DNA of 64,000 nucleotides from an uncultured Hyphomicrobiales bacterium. GTDB taxonomy: Bacteria; Pseudomonadota; Alphaproteobacteria; Rhizobiales; Ancalomicrobiaceae. The stretch's first letter is position 1, and each line of letters starts with the position of its first letter. Of the stretch, positions 51,926 through 61,784 are shown one piece after another. The notes beneath the pieces were generated by a model. The model was not told the DNA's origin and searched no databases. It worked only from the letters and a program-made list of their open reading frames with translations. A program made the translations under genes and the position numbers. The DNA is taken from contig CAIYYN010000030.1 of assembly GCA_903930435.1 (NCBI GenBank), forward strand, positions 62,001 to 126,000, read 5' to 3'.

Positions 51926-53074
51926 TCACTGGTCCGCGATTCCTTGCTCATGGCTTCCAACGATCAAAGGCAGACGCAATGAAAAAGTTGCGCCCCGCCC
52001 GTCACCGCCACCATCGACGGTGAGATCGCCTCCATGATTCTGGGCAATCGACCGGGAGATCATCAAGCCCAATCCGAGCCCCGATTTCTTGGTTGTCGCA
52101 AATGCCTTGAACAGGTTTGACAATCCGTCCGGCGGGATCCCGGGTCCCGAATCCTCGATATTCACAATCGCCTGTCCGCCAGACACCATGCTCTGGATCT
52201 TGATCATGCGGCGGTCTGATTTGCGGACGGCCTCCATCGCATTGCGTAATAAATTGGCGAGCACCTGCTGGATCGGGATCGGATCTACGTGGACATGCGT
52301 GAGCATGGCATCGAGGTCGCGGACAATCTGCAGGCCCTCGATGTCATGGCCGAGCAGCACCAGCTCAAGTGCCTCATCAATGAGCGCATTGAGATCGCAG
52401 GCCTGACGTTCCGGCTCGCGGCGTTCGACGGAGTGGCGCATGCGCTGGATGATACCGCCGGCCCGTTCGGCTTCACGTAGCGCCTTGTTCAGGATCTCGA
52501 GCGTTTGCGGAGCCAACTGACTTGCCGTATCCGATGATGTCTTGCGGATGACTGCCTGCAGATACAGCATGACTGCGGTCAGCGGTTGATTCAGTTCATG
52601 GGCAATGGCTGCGCCCATTTCATCAATCGCCTGAACACGGGCCATGTTCACGAGTTGCGCCTGCAATTGGTTCAGGCGTTGTTCGACGGCCTTGCGTGAC
52701 CTGACGTCGCGAATCACACCGATGAACTGACGACCATCCGGTGTCTGCGCTTCGCCAACCGAGAGTTCGAGCGGAAAGACGGTTCCATCCGCGTGCTTGC
52801 CTCGCACCTCGCGCCCGATCCCGATGATCCGACGTTCGCCTGTCTCCAGATAATGCGAGACATAACGGTCGTGATCGACGGAGAAGTCCGATGGCATGAG
52901 CAGGCTGATGTTTTTCCCCAGAACGTCGCTCGCGGCATAGCCGAACATCGCCTCGCAAGCCTTGTTGAAGACAAGAATGTCGGCTTTTGCGTTGATGACA
53001 ATAATCCCATCAGCTGCGGTATCAAGAATACCCAGCAGACGTGCTTCATGGACCATCGGCGAGGACTTTGGCAC
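51926..53074 (-). CDS. fixL: Oxygen-sensing histidine kinase FixL
   Basis: 382 aa from a GTG at 53074; the ATG at 53056 is an alternative. One PAS domain (about 10-125) is followed by the kinase: H-box AIAHELNQPLTAV (His159) and ATPase motifs NLLRNAMEAV, DSGPGIPPDG and GLGLGLMISRSI. The PAS domain has the haem-ligand pattern of rhizobial FixL: His68 in VDHDRYVSHY and Arg88 in IIGIGREV, 20 residues apart as in Bradyrhizobium FixL (His200/Arg220). It has no membrane segment and no second PAS, so it is a minimal soluble haem sensor. Confidence 0.94.
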   Translation of the reverse strand: MPKSSPMVHEARLLGILDTAADGIIVINAKADILVFNKACEAMFGYAASDVLGKNISLLMPSDFSVDHDRYVSHYLETGERRIIGIGREVRGKHADGTVFPLELSVGEAQTPDGRQFIGVIRDVRSRKAVEQRLNQLQAQLVNMARVQAIDEMGAAIAHELNQPLTAVMLYLQAVIRKTSSDTASQLAPQTLEILNKALREAERAGGIIQRMRHSVERREPERQACDLNALIDEALELVLLGHDIEGLQIVRDLDAMLTHVHVDPIPIQQVLANLLRNAMEAVRKSDRRMIKIQSMVSGGQAIVNIEDSGPGIPPDGLSNLFKAFATTKKSGLGLGLMISRSIAQNHGGDLTVDGGGDGRGATFSLRLPLIVGSHEQGIADQ

Positions 53075-53111
53075 GGCGGACTCAAGCCCCAGATTGTTAT
53101 CACCAAGGATG

Positions 53112-54296
53112 TTAGCGCTGATTCGGCCTGTCGAGCCAACCCATCAGCCGATTGACGGCATCTTCGATGCTTTCCGGCGTGCGGGCAAAGCACATGCGCA
53201 GATATCCGCTACCTGCCGCTCCGAATGCGTCGCCAGGCGCAAGACCGATCTGGATATCGTCCATCAATCTGAACGCCAGTGCCCGTGTATCGGGCTCGCC
53301 GTCGATGGCAAAGAACATGTAGAATGCACCCTCGGGTTTCGAAAACCGGATACGCGGATTGCGCTCGAACGCATTTGCAATCAGGTCCCGATTCCTCTTC
53401 ACGCGCGCAATCTGATGTTCGATGAAGCTTTCCCCCTGATCGAGTGCGGCAATCGCACCACGTTGCATAAAGACAGCGGTGCCCGACGAGGAATACTGGA
53501 TCAGGTTTTCAATTGTCTGGCCAAGCGACGGATCGGCTTCCAGCCATCCGATGCGCCAACCTGTCATTGCCCAGTTCTTGGAGAATGTATTGGTGTAGAG
53601 GATTTTGTCGCCCGGCTGCGCGACGTCATGAAACGATGCGGCACGCGGCGAATCACCATAGACAAAGCGCGTGTAGACTTCGTCTGCAATGACCCAGAGA
53701 CCATGCTTGCGGGCGATTTCCATCACCGTTTCAAGTTCGGCGCGGCTGGCGGTCCAGCCTGTCGGATTGCAGGGGCTATTCAGAAAAATCGCCCGCGTGC
53801 GCGGCGTGATCTTCTGCGCGAGATCGTCGAGATCGAGATACCAGCCGGCATTGGTCAGCCGCATTGGGACAGTAACCGGTACGGCTCCATGCACACCAAC
53901 GGCAGCAGCAAAATTGGGCCAGGCCGGTGTCGGCACGAGAATTTCCTCGCCCGCCCCGGCGACCAGGGTCACGGCCAGCGTGATCGAATGCATGCCCGAT
54001 GCCGTGACAAAGAAACGGTCCGATTCAAAAGGCTTTCCGAACAGGCGCGTATGATAGCGAGCCAGCGCCTCACGCAAGTCCGCAATGCCGCGTGACCCCG
54101 TGTAATAAGTTTCACCAGCCGCCATAGACCGCGTCGCCGCGTCGCAAATGAACTTCGGCGTTGGCAGATCGCCCTCACCAACCCAGAACGGGACAACCTG
54201 AGGTCGGGCACGCCCGTAGGTGGCGACGGCGCTGATACCGCTGGAGGGTGCGTTGCGCGCGGTTTCAGCGAGCGAAGCCTGAAAATCAATCGACAC
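53112..54296 (-). CDS. PLP-dependent aminotransferase, class I/II
   Basis: 394 aa from the GTG at 54296, chosen because GGAG lies 6 nt upstream; a TTG at 54302 is immediately before. Fold type I aminotransferase with NSPCNPTGWTASRAEL, WVIADEVYTRFVYGD, the PLP-lysine region NTFSKNWAMTGWRIGW and RMCFARTPESIEDAV near the C-terminus. An aspartate/aromatic-type transaminase is most likely, but the substrate cannot be told. It lies upstream of fixL on the same strand (37 bp) without obvious functional link. Confidence 0.9.
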   Translation of the reverse strand: MSIDFQASLAETARNAPSSGISAVATYGRARPQVVPFWVGEGDLPTPKFICDAATRSMAAGETYYTGSRGIADLREALARYHTRLFGKPFESDRFFVTASGMHSITLAVTLVAGAGEEILVPTPAWPNFAAAVGVHGAVPVTVPMRLTNAGWYLDLDDLAQKITPRTRAIFLNSPCNPTGWTASRAELETVMEIARKHGLWVIADEVYTRFVYGDSPRAASFHDVAQPGDKILYTNTFSKNWAMTGWRIGWLEADPSLGQTIENLIQYSSSGTAVFMQRGAIAALDQGESFIEHQIARVKRNRDLIANAFERNPRIRFSKPEGAFYMFFAIDGEPDTRALAFRLMDDIQIGLAPGDAFGAAGSGYLRMCFARTPESIEDAVNRLMGWLDRPNQR

Positions 54297-54525
54297 GGAC
54301 AACTCCGGAGCTTGAGAAACCTGAGAGATGGAAGGATTGCCGCCAAATTGGATAATTCGACGCAGAGGTCAAGCGATACATGGTGATGGGACCTATCAAC
54401 CGTCGGAATAGGATCGTCCGGGAACCATGCGCATGGTCTTCCCGCATCCAAATGCCGATATGGACATGCCGATCACTCTGTGATCGGATCAAGTATCAGA
54501 AGGCGCGTGAAGGACTTGCGGAGCG

Positions 54526-57500
54526 ATGCTTCAGGGTTGGGTGATTATTGTCGCCGCAGTTGGCTATATGGCGACGATGTTCGCGATCGCCTACTACGGC
54601 GATCGCGCCAAGGTGCGCTTTGTCCGGTCGAACGGTCGCCCGCTCATCTATTCCCTGTCGCTCGGGGTCTATTGCACATCGTGGACGTTTTTCGGCTCGG
54701 TGGGGATGGCCGCCAACCACGGGCTTGAGTTCCTGACGATTTATATCGGGCCAATCCTGATGTTCACGATTGGCTTTCCCGTCTTGCGCCGCATCGTGCG
54801 CGTTGCCCGGTCTGAACGGATAACTTCGATAGCCGACTTCATGGCCGCCCGATATGGCAAGTCGGAGGCCGTGGCGGCAGTCGTGACACTGATCGCCTTT
54901 GTGGGGATCGTGCCCTACATCGCCTTGCAGCTGAAGGCGATGTCCAATGAACTCTCGATGGTGATGACCCACTATGCGCAAAGCTCGGGAGCCATCGCGT
55001 CCGCGGATTTTGACATTGCCTTGCCGCTTGCGCTGGCTCTGGCGGTCTTTGCCTGCTTGTTCGGAACACGCCATCTCGATCCCGGCGAACATCAGGAAGG
55101 CCTGATGCTAGCCATTGCCGCTGAATCGGTCGTCAAGCTTGTCGCATTCACACTGGTCGGATTGTTTGTTGTCTATAGCGTTTTTGGCGGGCTCGGCCCG
55201 CTTTTGGACGAACTCAAATCGCACATTGCTCGCCAGGAGATGTTTACCCATGAGGCCGCCGGCGACAGTTGGCTCGTGATGATCCTGCTGTCATTCTCGG
55301 CGATCGTTCTTCTGCCACGCATGTTCCATGTGATTGTCATCGAAAATTCCAGCGATAACGAGCTGAGGCACGCTCGCTGGTCCTTTCCTCTGTATCTGGT
55401 GGCAATCAACATCTTTGTCATTCCGATCGCGCTCGGCGGATTTATGCGCTTTGGTGCGGACGGCAACGCCGACATGTTTGTCCTCCGATTGCCGCTTGAG
55501 GCAGGCCAGCCACTGATCACCCTGATATCGTTCTTCGGCGGGCTTTCCGCCGCAACGGCCATGGTCATCGTGGCGTCGCTGGCACTCGCGCTCATGGTCA
55601 GCAATGAACTTGTCGTCCCCTTGATCCTGCGCGGTCGAAGTTCAGACGAACCGGAGCCCGACAATTTTGGACGTCAGTTGCTGTGGGTCAGGCGGGCGGC
55701 AATTCTGGCAATCCTGCTGCTCGCCTATCTCTACTATCGGGCCGTCGCGGCCGGGCCAGGACTTGCCGAAATCGGGTTTGTCGCTTTTGCAGCCATGGCG
55801 CAACTGGCACCGGCCTTTTTTGGCGGCTTGATCTGGCGCGACGCGACAGCACGCGGTGCCATCGTCGGCATGTGCGTCGGCTTCGTGATCTGGGCCTACA
55901 CGCTTTTGCTGCCTTCCTTTGTCGATGCCGGCCTGTTGCCGCATTCCATCATTGACAATGGTCCGTTCGGCCTCTGGCTACTGAAGCCCCGCGCGCTCTT
56001 TTCGCTGTCGTTTGACCCTCTGGTCCACGGCGTCTTCTGGAGCGTCACCTGCAACGTGGTCGCCTTTGTCTTCGTCTCCTTGCTGGCTCGGCCTGCCCCG
56101 ATCGAGCGGCTTCAGGCCAATATCTTCGTGCCTTCGACCTTGGCCGCAGCGCCGCCCTTGCGGCTGCTGCGGACGTCGGTGACCGTCGGAGACTTGCGTG
56201 CGACGATAGCTCGTTATCTCGGTGACGAACGCACACTGCGAGCCTTCGACGATTTCTCCCGCAATCATCAGATTTCCCGTGATGAGGATGCTTCGGCTGA
56301 CGCTCGCCTGCTCCGGTTTTCGGAGCAATTGCTTGCTTCCGCAATTGGTGCATCCTCGTCGCGACTGGTGCTATCGCTGCTCGTCAAGCGCCGCGATCCC
56401 TCCTCAAAGGCTGCAATGCGACTTCTGGACGATGCCTCGAGTGCTATCCAGTACAACCGCGATCTCCTGCAAACGGCGCTCGATCAGGTCGGTCAGGGGA
56501 TCGCGGTCTTTGATCGCGAACTCCGCCTGATCTGCTGGAACCGGCAATTCCATCAGGTCATGGAACTGCCGCCGGAGATCGTGCAGGCTGGCGTCTCGCT
56601 CTATGCGATTGTCGCCGATCGGGCATCTCGCGGCGAACTGGGACCCGGCAGCCCGGAACGGATCATAAAGGATCGGATTGATCGGCTCGTGCTTGTGCCA
56701 AAACCGTTTCAGGAGCGACTTGTGTCCTCCGGACGCGTGGTTGAAGTCCGGTCCAGCCCGATGCCGGATGGCGGCATTGTTGCCACCTGGACTGACATCA
56801 CCGAGCGCGTTTCTGCTGCCGATCAGTTGGCGCGCGCCAACGAAACGCTCGAACGCCGGGTCCGCGAACGAACCGAGGAGTTGACCCGGCTCAACGAAGC
56901 CCTGACGACGGCGAAGCAGGCCGCCGACGAAGCCAATCTGGGTAAGACGAAGTTTCTCGCGCACGCCGGTCATGACATTGCACAGCCCCTTAATGCAGCC
57001 CGCCTCTACGTAACGAGCCTTGTTGAAAAAGCGGCAGACAGTCCTTTAAGCGAAATTGCCAGCAATATTGACCAGTCCCTTGATGCGGTCGAAGAGATCA
57101 TCGGCGCGCTGATCGATATCTCACGCCTTGATGCCGGTGCCCTGAAGCCAGAGTTTTCAGTATTCCCGCTTGATGATTTGCTGCGGTCGATCAAGATCGA
57201 ATTCGAGCCGGCGGCGCGTGAGAAAAACCTTGAATTCCATGTGATCCAGTCGTCGCTCAGCGTGCGCTCGGACAAGCGGCTCCTGAGGCGCCTGATCCAG
57301 AACCTCGTCTCGAACGCGATCAAATATACGCCCGGTGGCGGGGATCGTCCGGCGAAGGTGCTACTGGGTTGCCGTCGGCGCCGAGGTCGTGTGTCAATCG
57401 AAGTGATCGATACCGGCCTCGGTATTCCAGAAAGCAGGCAGCAAACCATCTTCACGGAGTTCGAGCGACTCCCCGACGGTGCCAAGATTGCACGCGGATT

Positions 57501-58056
57501 GGGTCTCGGCCTGTCGATTGTTGACCGAATCAGCCGCGTGCTCGGCCTGAATGTCCACGTCGATTCCGAGCCCGGTCGTGGGTCACGGTTTCATTTTGAC
57601 ATGATGACCGCTGCACTGACGCAGCTACCAGAGCCTCAGGCCCGCCCGACACCAATTGCCCTTGCCCGGCTTGAAGGCATGCTGGTCGTCTGCATCGACA
57701 ATGACCAGAGCATTCTGGATGGCATGGAAACGCTGATATCTGGCTGGGGGTGCGATGTAATCAAGGCCATGGATGCCCGCGAGGCGTCGCTGCTGTTGCG
57801 CGATACCGGACGAACGCCGGATATGCTGCTAGTGGATTATCATCTCGACGAAGGCACAGGGATCGATGCCGTCGTCTCTCTGCGCTGGCGGTTTGGAACT
57901 GATTTGCCCGCGATGCTGATCACAGCAGATCGTAGCCCGGAAGTGCGGGAGGAAGCGCGCGAAAAGGGCCTGTCGGTGCTCAACAAACCCTTGAAACCAG
58001 CGGCTTTGCGCTCTGCCCTGTCGCAAGCCCGCCACATGCAGACCGCCGCTGAGTGA
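54526..58056 (+). CDS. crbS: SLC5-coupled hybrid sensor histidine kinase (CrbS/MxtR-like)
   Basis: 1176 aa. The N-terminal half is a sodium-solute-symporter (SLC5/PutP) domain of about 12-13 helices, beginning GWVIIVAAVGYMATMFAIAY. A STAC-like linker (about 540-630) precedes a PAS domain (about 645-765), a coiled coil (ANETLERRVRERTEELTRLN) and the histidine kinase with H-box AHAGHDIAQPLNAARLY (His816), then GLGLSIVDRISRVL. A C-terminal receiver has Asp1104 in LLVDYHLDEG. This is the CrbS/MxtR layout, which in other proteobacteria controls acetate use (acs). The likely partner regulator is convergent at 58089. Confidence 0.88.
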   Translation: MLQGWVIIVAAVGYMATMFAIAYYGDRAKVRFVRSNGRPLIYSLSLGVYCTSWTFFGSVGMAANHGLEFLTIYIGPILMFTIGFPVLRRIVRVARSERITSIADFMAARYGKSEAVAAVVTLIAFVGIVPYIALQLKAMSNELSMVMTHYAQSSGAIASADFDIALPLALALAVFACLFGTRHLDPGEHQEGLMLAIAAESVVKLVAFTLVGLFVVYSVFGGLGPLLDELKSHIARQEMFTHEAAGDSWLVMILLSFSAIVLLPRMFHVIVIENSSDNELRHARWSFPLYLVAINIFVIPIALGGFMRFGADGNADMFVLRLPLEAGQPLITLISFFGGLSAATAMVIVASLALALMVSNELVVPLILRGRSSDEPEPDNFGRQLLWVRRAAILAILLLAYLYYRAVAAGPGLAEIGFVAFAAMAQLAPAFFGGLIWRDATARGAIVGMCVGFVIWAYTLLLPSFVDAGLLPHSIIDNGPFGLWLLKPRALFSLSFDPLVHGVFWSVTCNVVAFVFVSLLARPAPIERLQANIFVPSTLAAAPPLRLLRTSVTVGDLRATIARYLGDERTLRAFDDFSRNHQISRDEDASADARLLRFSEQLLASAIGASSSRLVLSLLVKRRDPSSKAAMRLLDDASSAIQYNRDLLQTALDQVGQGIAVFDRELRLICWNRQFHQVMELPPEIVQAGVSLYAIVADRASRGELGPGSPERIIKDRIDRLVLVPKPFQERLVSSGRVVEVRSSPMPDGGIVATWTDITERVSAADQLARANETLERRVRERTEELTRLNEALTTAKQAADEANLGKTKFLAHAGHDIAQPLNAARLYVTSLVEKAADSPLSEIASNIDQSLDAVEEIIGALIDISRLDAGALKPEFSVFPLDDLLRSIKIEFEPAAREKNLEFHVIQSSLSVRSDKRLLRRLIQNLVSNAIKYTPGGGDRPAKVLLGCRRRRGRVSIEVIDTGLGIPESRQQTIFTEFERLPDGAKIARGLGLGLSIVDRISRVLGLNVHVDSEPGRGSRFHFDMMTAALTQLPEPQARPTPIALARLEGMLVVCIDNDQSILDGMETLISGWGCDVIKAMDAREASLLLRDTGRTPDMLLVDYHLDEGTGIDAVVSLRWRFGTDLPAMLITADRSPEVREEAREKGLSVLNKPLKPAALRSALSQARHMQTAAE

Positions 58057-58088
58057 GACCCGTCCATCAAACACGCGGAGCGGCGTGA

Positions 58089-58757
58089 TCAGGAGGTGAT
58101 CGACTGCCACTGGCCAGCCTCGATCTTGCTCGCGGCAATCACAGCCTGCGTCCGGCTGTCCACGTCCAGCTTCTGGAGAATGGCCGAAACATGTGCCTTG
58201 ACCGTTGCCTCGGAGACATCGAGTTCATAGGCGATCTGCTTGTTGAGCAGCCCTTCGCTCAGCATCATCAGCACGCGGATCTGTTGCGGCGTCAACGTCG
58301 CAAGACGTTTCACCAGAGCGCTTGTATCATCCTGAGGAACGCTGTTGAGGTCGATCCCGGGGGGGGTCCATACACCGCCCTCGATGACGGTCGACAACGC
58401 TTCTCGGATGGCATTCAGCCCGAGCGACTTGGACACAAACCCTGCCGCTCCGAACTCCATGCAGCGGCGGACTGTCCCTGTGTCTTCCGTTGCTGACACA
58501 ACTACGACCGGTACGCCTGGATGCTGGGCGCGCAGGAACATCAGGCCGGAAAATCCCCTGACCCCCGGCATATTGAGATCTAGCAGCACGAGATCCACGT
58601 CTTCCAGTCGCTCCAACGCCTCCGTGACTTCATCAAGCGACCCAGCCTCCGAGATAATGACACCATCAAACATGGTCTCAAGTGTCTGCCGAAGGGCGCC
58701 TCGGAAGAGCGGATGATCATCGGCAATCACAAACTGGTAGCGAGCGGGATTCGGCAC
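58089..58757 (-). CDS. crbR: LuxR-type response regulator, probable CrbR partner
   Basis: 222 aa from the GTG at 58757, chosen for AAGGAG 8 nt upstream; the frame extends further upstream without a good start. The receiver domain has FVIADDHPLFRGALRQTLE, LVLLDLNMPGVRGF (phospho-acceptor Asp) and VVVVSATED; the LuxR HTH has LTPQQIRVLMMLSEGLLNKQ then IAYELDVSEATVKAHVSAIL. It is convergent with the CrbS-like kinase gene (32 bp between stops), the usual pairing for CrbS/CrbR (MxtR/ErdR). Targets such as acs are not in the window. Confidence 0.87.
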   Translation of the reverse strand: MPNPARYQFVIADDHPLFRGALRQTLETMFDGVIISEAGSLDEVTEALERLEDVDLVLLDLNMPGVRGFSGLMFLRAQHPGVPVVVVSATEDTGTVRRCMEFGAAGFVSKSLGLNAIREALSTVIEGGVWTPPGIDLNSVPQDDTSALVKRLATLTPQQIRVLMMLSEGLLNKQIAYELDVSEATVKAHVSAILQKLDVDSRTQAVIAASKIEAGQWQSITS

Positions 58758-59407
58758 CTGAGGGGCTCCTTGAACAACGAGTTTCCTGACCCTGTTTTCT
58801 GACAAGTATCGCTGCGCGATTTGTCGCAGACGGGACTTGCTGTCATGCCAGCCGAACAACGGTCAGCATGCGTTATGCCTTCAGTATCAATGGGCTCGTC
58901 GCCTTGCGCAAGAGGTAACTCAGCTGTTCAATACGGAGCGACAACATGACTCAGAAAAGCACAGGGGCGACCCGAACACCCGTCTAGCCTACTATTAAGC
59001 TGAAAATGGTTCTATTTTAACTGATTTTGAGTTGATAATTGAGAGCAAAATGCGTATTTGTAACAATCATCGTTCAGTATAGACGAAGTGATTATGTGTC
59101 GTTTGCCTGCCATCGAGGAGCTTGATCTCGTTTCGAATAATGTTTGTACAGACAAGGTTGTGTCACAATGTTGGTGTGAGTTGACCGAAGTTCGAAGCGT
59201 CGAGATCGGGTGTTTTGACCTTCGGTCCTTTGGCGGCACGCATTCTGGAATACGTCACATCCCCTTAGGGAACGTATCAAGCCAGATTGCATCTGTTTCA
59301 CGCTTCAGTCATCTTCTGTGGTATTGGGACATCTGATACAATTGGATAAAGAGGTTGTCCCGCTATTACAGCAGCACCTTTGTTCGCATTGCGGCCAGGA
59401 TCTGACG
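58758..59407. other. Long AT-rich region before the FHA gene pair
   Basis: About 650 bp between the crbR start and the first FHA gene. The part around 58990-59170 is far richer in A+T than the rest of the window. An 82-codon open frame at 59088-59336 has no convincing ribosome site and no family resemblance, so I do not call it. I found no FNR box, terminator or RNA gene. Confidence 0.55.
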
Positions 59408-59932
59408 ATGTTCGACTGGATAAGTTCGGGGGGGTTTCAAATAGGCCTCCTCGTTATCATTGTTCTCGCCGTTGCGGGTGGTATCGGCGTAACGGCGTTG
59501 CGTCATCGTTTGACGAACAAACCAGTGGCTGGTGATGCCAAGCTTGCCCCGCCGACACCTGCTCGCAATCAGCAACGAGCCTCATTGGAACTCGGGACAG
59601 AGGCTGACCCCGCCCCCTCCGCGCTCGCGTTGCTGGAATTTGACGAGGATCCGCGGGTTGTGGCGGTTGCTTTGCCCAGGGTCGTGATTGGCCGGCACTC
59701 CGATGACGACATTCGAATTCGTGACGTGACCGTGTCCCGCCATCATGCCCTGCTGGAGCTTGATGCCACGGGCAATTTTGCCATACACAATCAGACAGCC
59801 GGGCGTGAAGAACCAAACCAGTTGCTTGTGAACGGGGTTTACCGGGAGCACTCGATCCTGGCGGACGGTGATCTCGTGACGCTGGGCGGCGTCACGTTCC
59901 GGTTCCGTCGTCAAATTCGCAAAGTCGCTTGA
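59408..59932 (+). CDS. Membrane-anchored FHA-domain protein
   Basis: 174 aa from the ATG at 59408 with AGGA upstream. A single N-terminal helix (QIGLLVIIVLAVAGGIGVTA) anchors it, followed by a Pro/Ala-rich linker and an FHA domain (about 95-165) with VVIGRHSDDDIRI, SRHHALLEL and LLVNGVY. FHA domains bind phosphothreonine, so a Ser/Thr kinase is expected elsewhere. It is 9 bp ahead of a second FHA gene, so the two form an operon. Confidence 0.88.
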   Translation: MFDWISSGGFQIGLLVIIVLAVAGGIGVTALRHRLTNKPVAGDAKLAPPTPARNQQRASLELGTEADPAPSALALLEFDEDPRVVAVALPRVVIGRHSDDDIRIRDVTVSRHHALLELDATGNFAIHNQTAGREEPNQLLVNGVYREHSILADGDLVTLGGVTFRFRRQIRKVA

Positions 59933-59941
59933 GGAGTGAGC

Positions 59942-60385
59942 ATGTCAGGCAAGGATGGCAGCGATGATCACACTGAAATTGTGCGCCATGTAAAGGTCGC
60001 TGAGCCCGATCGTCAGGCTGCAGACATGGATGATTTGCCAACCTATTTCATCACGGCCGCATCGAAGGACCCGGTTGCGCGCCTGGTGATTGTCGGCGGG
60101 CCTGGTGCTGGCAATGTCAGGCCCGTGTTTGCCGGGACGAACTCGGTCGGTCGCGAGACGACCAACCGGATCGTGCTGGATTTCGGTGATGACACAATTT
60201 CGCGCAAACAACACGCCGTGATCGTTGTTGATCCAAAGACCGGCACCATGGACATTCGCGACGGTGGCAAAATCAACCCGATTGTTGTCAATGGCAAAGT
60301 CATAACGAGCCAGGCGCCCATCAAGGTCGGCGATACCATCGAGTTGGGAACAACGACGTTGCTGCTGCAGTCTGTGGCACCTTAA
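59942..60385 (+). CDS. Soluble FHA-domain protein
   Basis: 147 aa from the ATG at 59942, preceded by GAGGAG. After an acidic N-terminal extension with a possible phospho-Thr site (DDHTEIVRHV), the FHA domain (about 55-145) shows FAGTNSVGRETTNRIVLDF, DDTISRKQHAVIVV and PIVVNGKV. No Ser/Thr kinase, phosphatase or secretion-system gene is nearby. Its stop shares TTAA with the stop of the convergent antiporter gene. Confidence 0.87.
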   Translation: MSGKDGSDDHTEIVRHVKVAEPDRQAADMDDLPTYFITAASKDPVARLVIVGGPGAGNVRPVFAGTNSVGRETTNRIVLDFGDDTISRKQHAVIVVDPKTGTMDIRDGGKINPIVVNGKVITSQAPIKVGDTIELGTTTLLLQSVAP

Positions 60386-61659
60386 TCGGTCGCCTTTCCA
60401 GGAGCCAGAAATCCCAACCTGGAACCAAATCCGGCGATCATCAGGTTGCAGATGGGCATTGTCAGCGCTGTCGAGACAGCCGTCATGACAACGAGTCCGG
60501 AGAAGGCGGGTAGACTGAACACACCGCGATCGGTAAATGCCGAAACAACAACAAGGCCCATCAAGCCCTTGGTTTGGATCAGGACACCGAGCATTACGCC
60601 AAAGGACCAGTTTTCACCCGTGACGCGTGCCGCTATCGCAGACGAGAGTATTCGTGCTCCGAGCGCTGCGGCGAGGGCGAGTACAAAGACGGTCCAGACC
60701 ATGTGATCGGACAGGCTGAACGATGTCTTCAGGCCGACGCTCAGGAAAAAGAACGGCATGAGCACGAGCGCTGTCGGCATGTCCAGACGATCCGCCGCCA
60801 GATGCCTGACACGCTCTGGCAGGAAAACGCCAACTATGAATGCGCCGAGCATATGATGCAGGCCAAATGTCAAGGTCGCGGCTGATACCCCGAAAACCAG
60901 GATTGTCACCGCACTCATGATCACGCGCTCTGGCGCACCGCGATCAACGAGCCGTTCAAGGACGGGACCTGCGGCAAAGCGCACGAAGAGAACGGCGGTG
61001 ACACCGGAGGCAATTGCCCACAGGGTTGCTTCGCTGCCGTCCCAGCGCTTGGTCGCGAACGGCAGGACAACCGCGATGCCGCCCCACAAAAGCACTTCGT
61101 TCATACCGCCAGCCGCGATCGCAACGCCGCCGATACGGGACCGTATGAGGCCCATTTCGCGCGCGATTGCCGACACGACGGGGATGGCCGACGCTGCCAC
61201 GACAAGCCCGAACGCGATGACAAACAGTCCCTGCCCCGTCCCCCCAATCACTTGTGGATAGGCACTGGCGACAAGATACCCGACGCCCGAGCCCATCGCC
61301 AAAGTCGCGAAAAATCCGAAGAATCCAACAGCCACGACGGTCGGGCCGCCATCGGCTATCTGGTCGATATCAGCTTCAGTGCCCGCCTTGAAACCAAAGA
61401 GAATCACCGCAACAGCAGCAATCGCATTGACGCCGCCCAGCAGCTGATTGGAAAACAGCATCGAATAGGCATCGGGCATCATCACCCCGAAGAGCGATGG
61501 TCCCAGCAGGATGCCGGCAAAAATCTGAACAGCTGCCAATGGAAAAAACCGCCCGAGCGACGCCACGTACCAGATGACAAACGGCACGAACAGCACCACC
61601 GTCCCCTGGATCAGCAGGACGGCGGTCGGATCGAGATGCGAAGTGATGACGTTCAACAT
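60382..61659 (-). CDS. Cation:proton antiporter, CPA2 family
   Basis: 425 aa from the ATG at 61659; a GTG at 61704 would add 15 residues and cannot be excluded. It has about twelve membrane helices of the Na+/H+ or K+/H+ exchanger fold, with AVQIFAGILLGPSLFGVMMP, LFGFKAGTEADIDQ, GLHHMLGAFIVGVFLPE and GLMGLVVVSAFTDRGV. There is no C-terminal TrkA-N/RCK domain, unlike KefB/C. The ion specificity is unknown. Confidence 0.88.
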   Translation of the reverse strand: MLNVITSHLDPTAVLLIQGTVVLFVPFVIWYVASLGRFFPLAAVQIFAGILLGPSLFGVMMPDAYSMLFSNQLLGGVNAIAAVAVILFGFKAGTEADIDQIADGGPTVVAVGFFGFFATLAMGSGVGYLVASAYPQVIGGTGQGLFVIAFGLVVAASAIPVVSAIAREMGLIRSRIGGVAIAAGGMNEVLLWGGIAVVLPFATKRWDGSEATLWAIASGVTAVLFVRFAAGPVLERLVDRGAPERVIMSAVTILVFGVSAATLTFGLHHMLGAFIVGVFLPERVRHLAADRLDMPTALVLMPFFFLSVGLKTSFSLSDHMVWTVFVLALAAALGARILSSAIAARVTGENWSFGVMLGVLIQTKGLMGLVVVSAFTDRGVFSLPAFSGLVVMTAVSTALTMPICNLMIAGFGSRLGFLAPGKATD

Positions 61660-61784
61660 TTCCGCTGATACGGTTAGCTGCAGATGTGGTCGCAACGGTT
61701 TCACATCGCACTCGTTCCGTCAACGCAAACGGCGATCCCTGATATCCGGTCGCCGGTCCTAGCCCATTGATAAGGAAGGCCCCC

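Noticed and set aside
52962-54095. 377-codon plus-strand open frame opposite the aminotransferase
   Set aside because: Antisense to a conserved aminotransferase and running into fixL; no domain in its translation.
59088-59336. 82-codon open frame in the AT-rich gap
   Set aside because: No good ribosome site, no family resemblance and the region's base composition differs from the coding genes.
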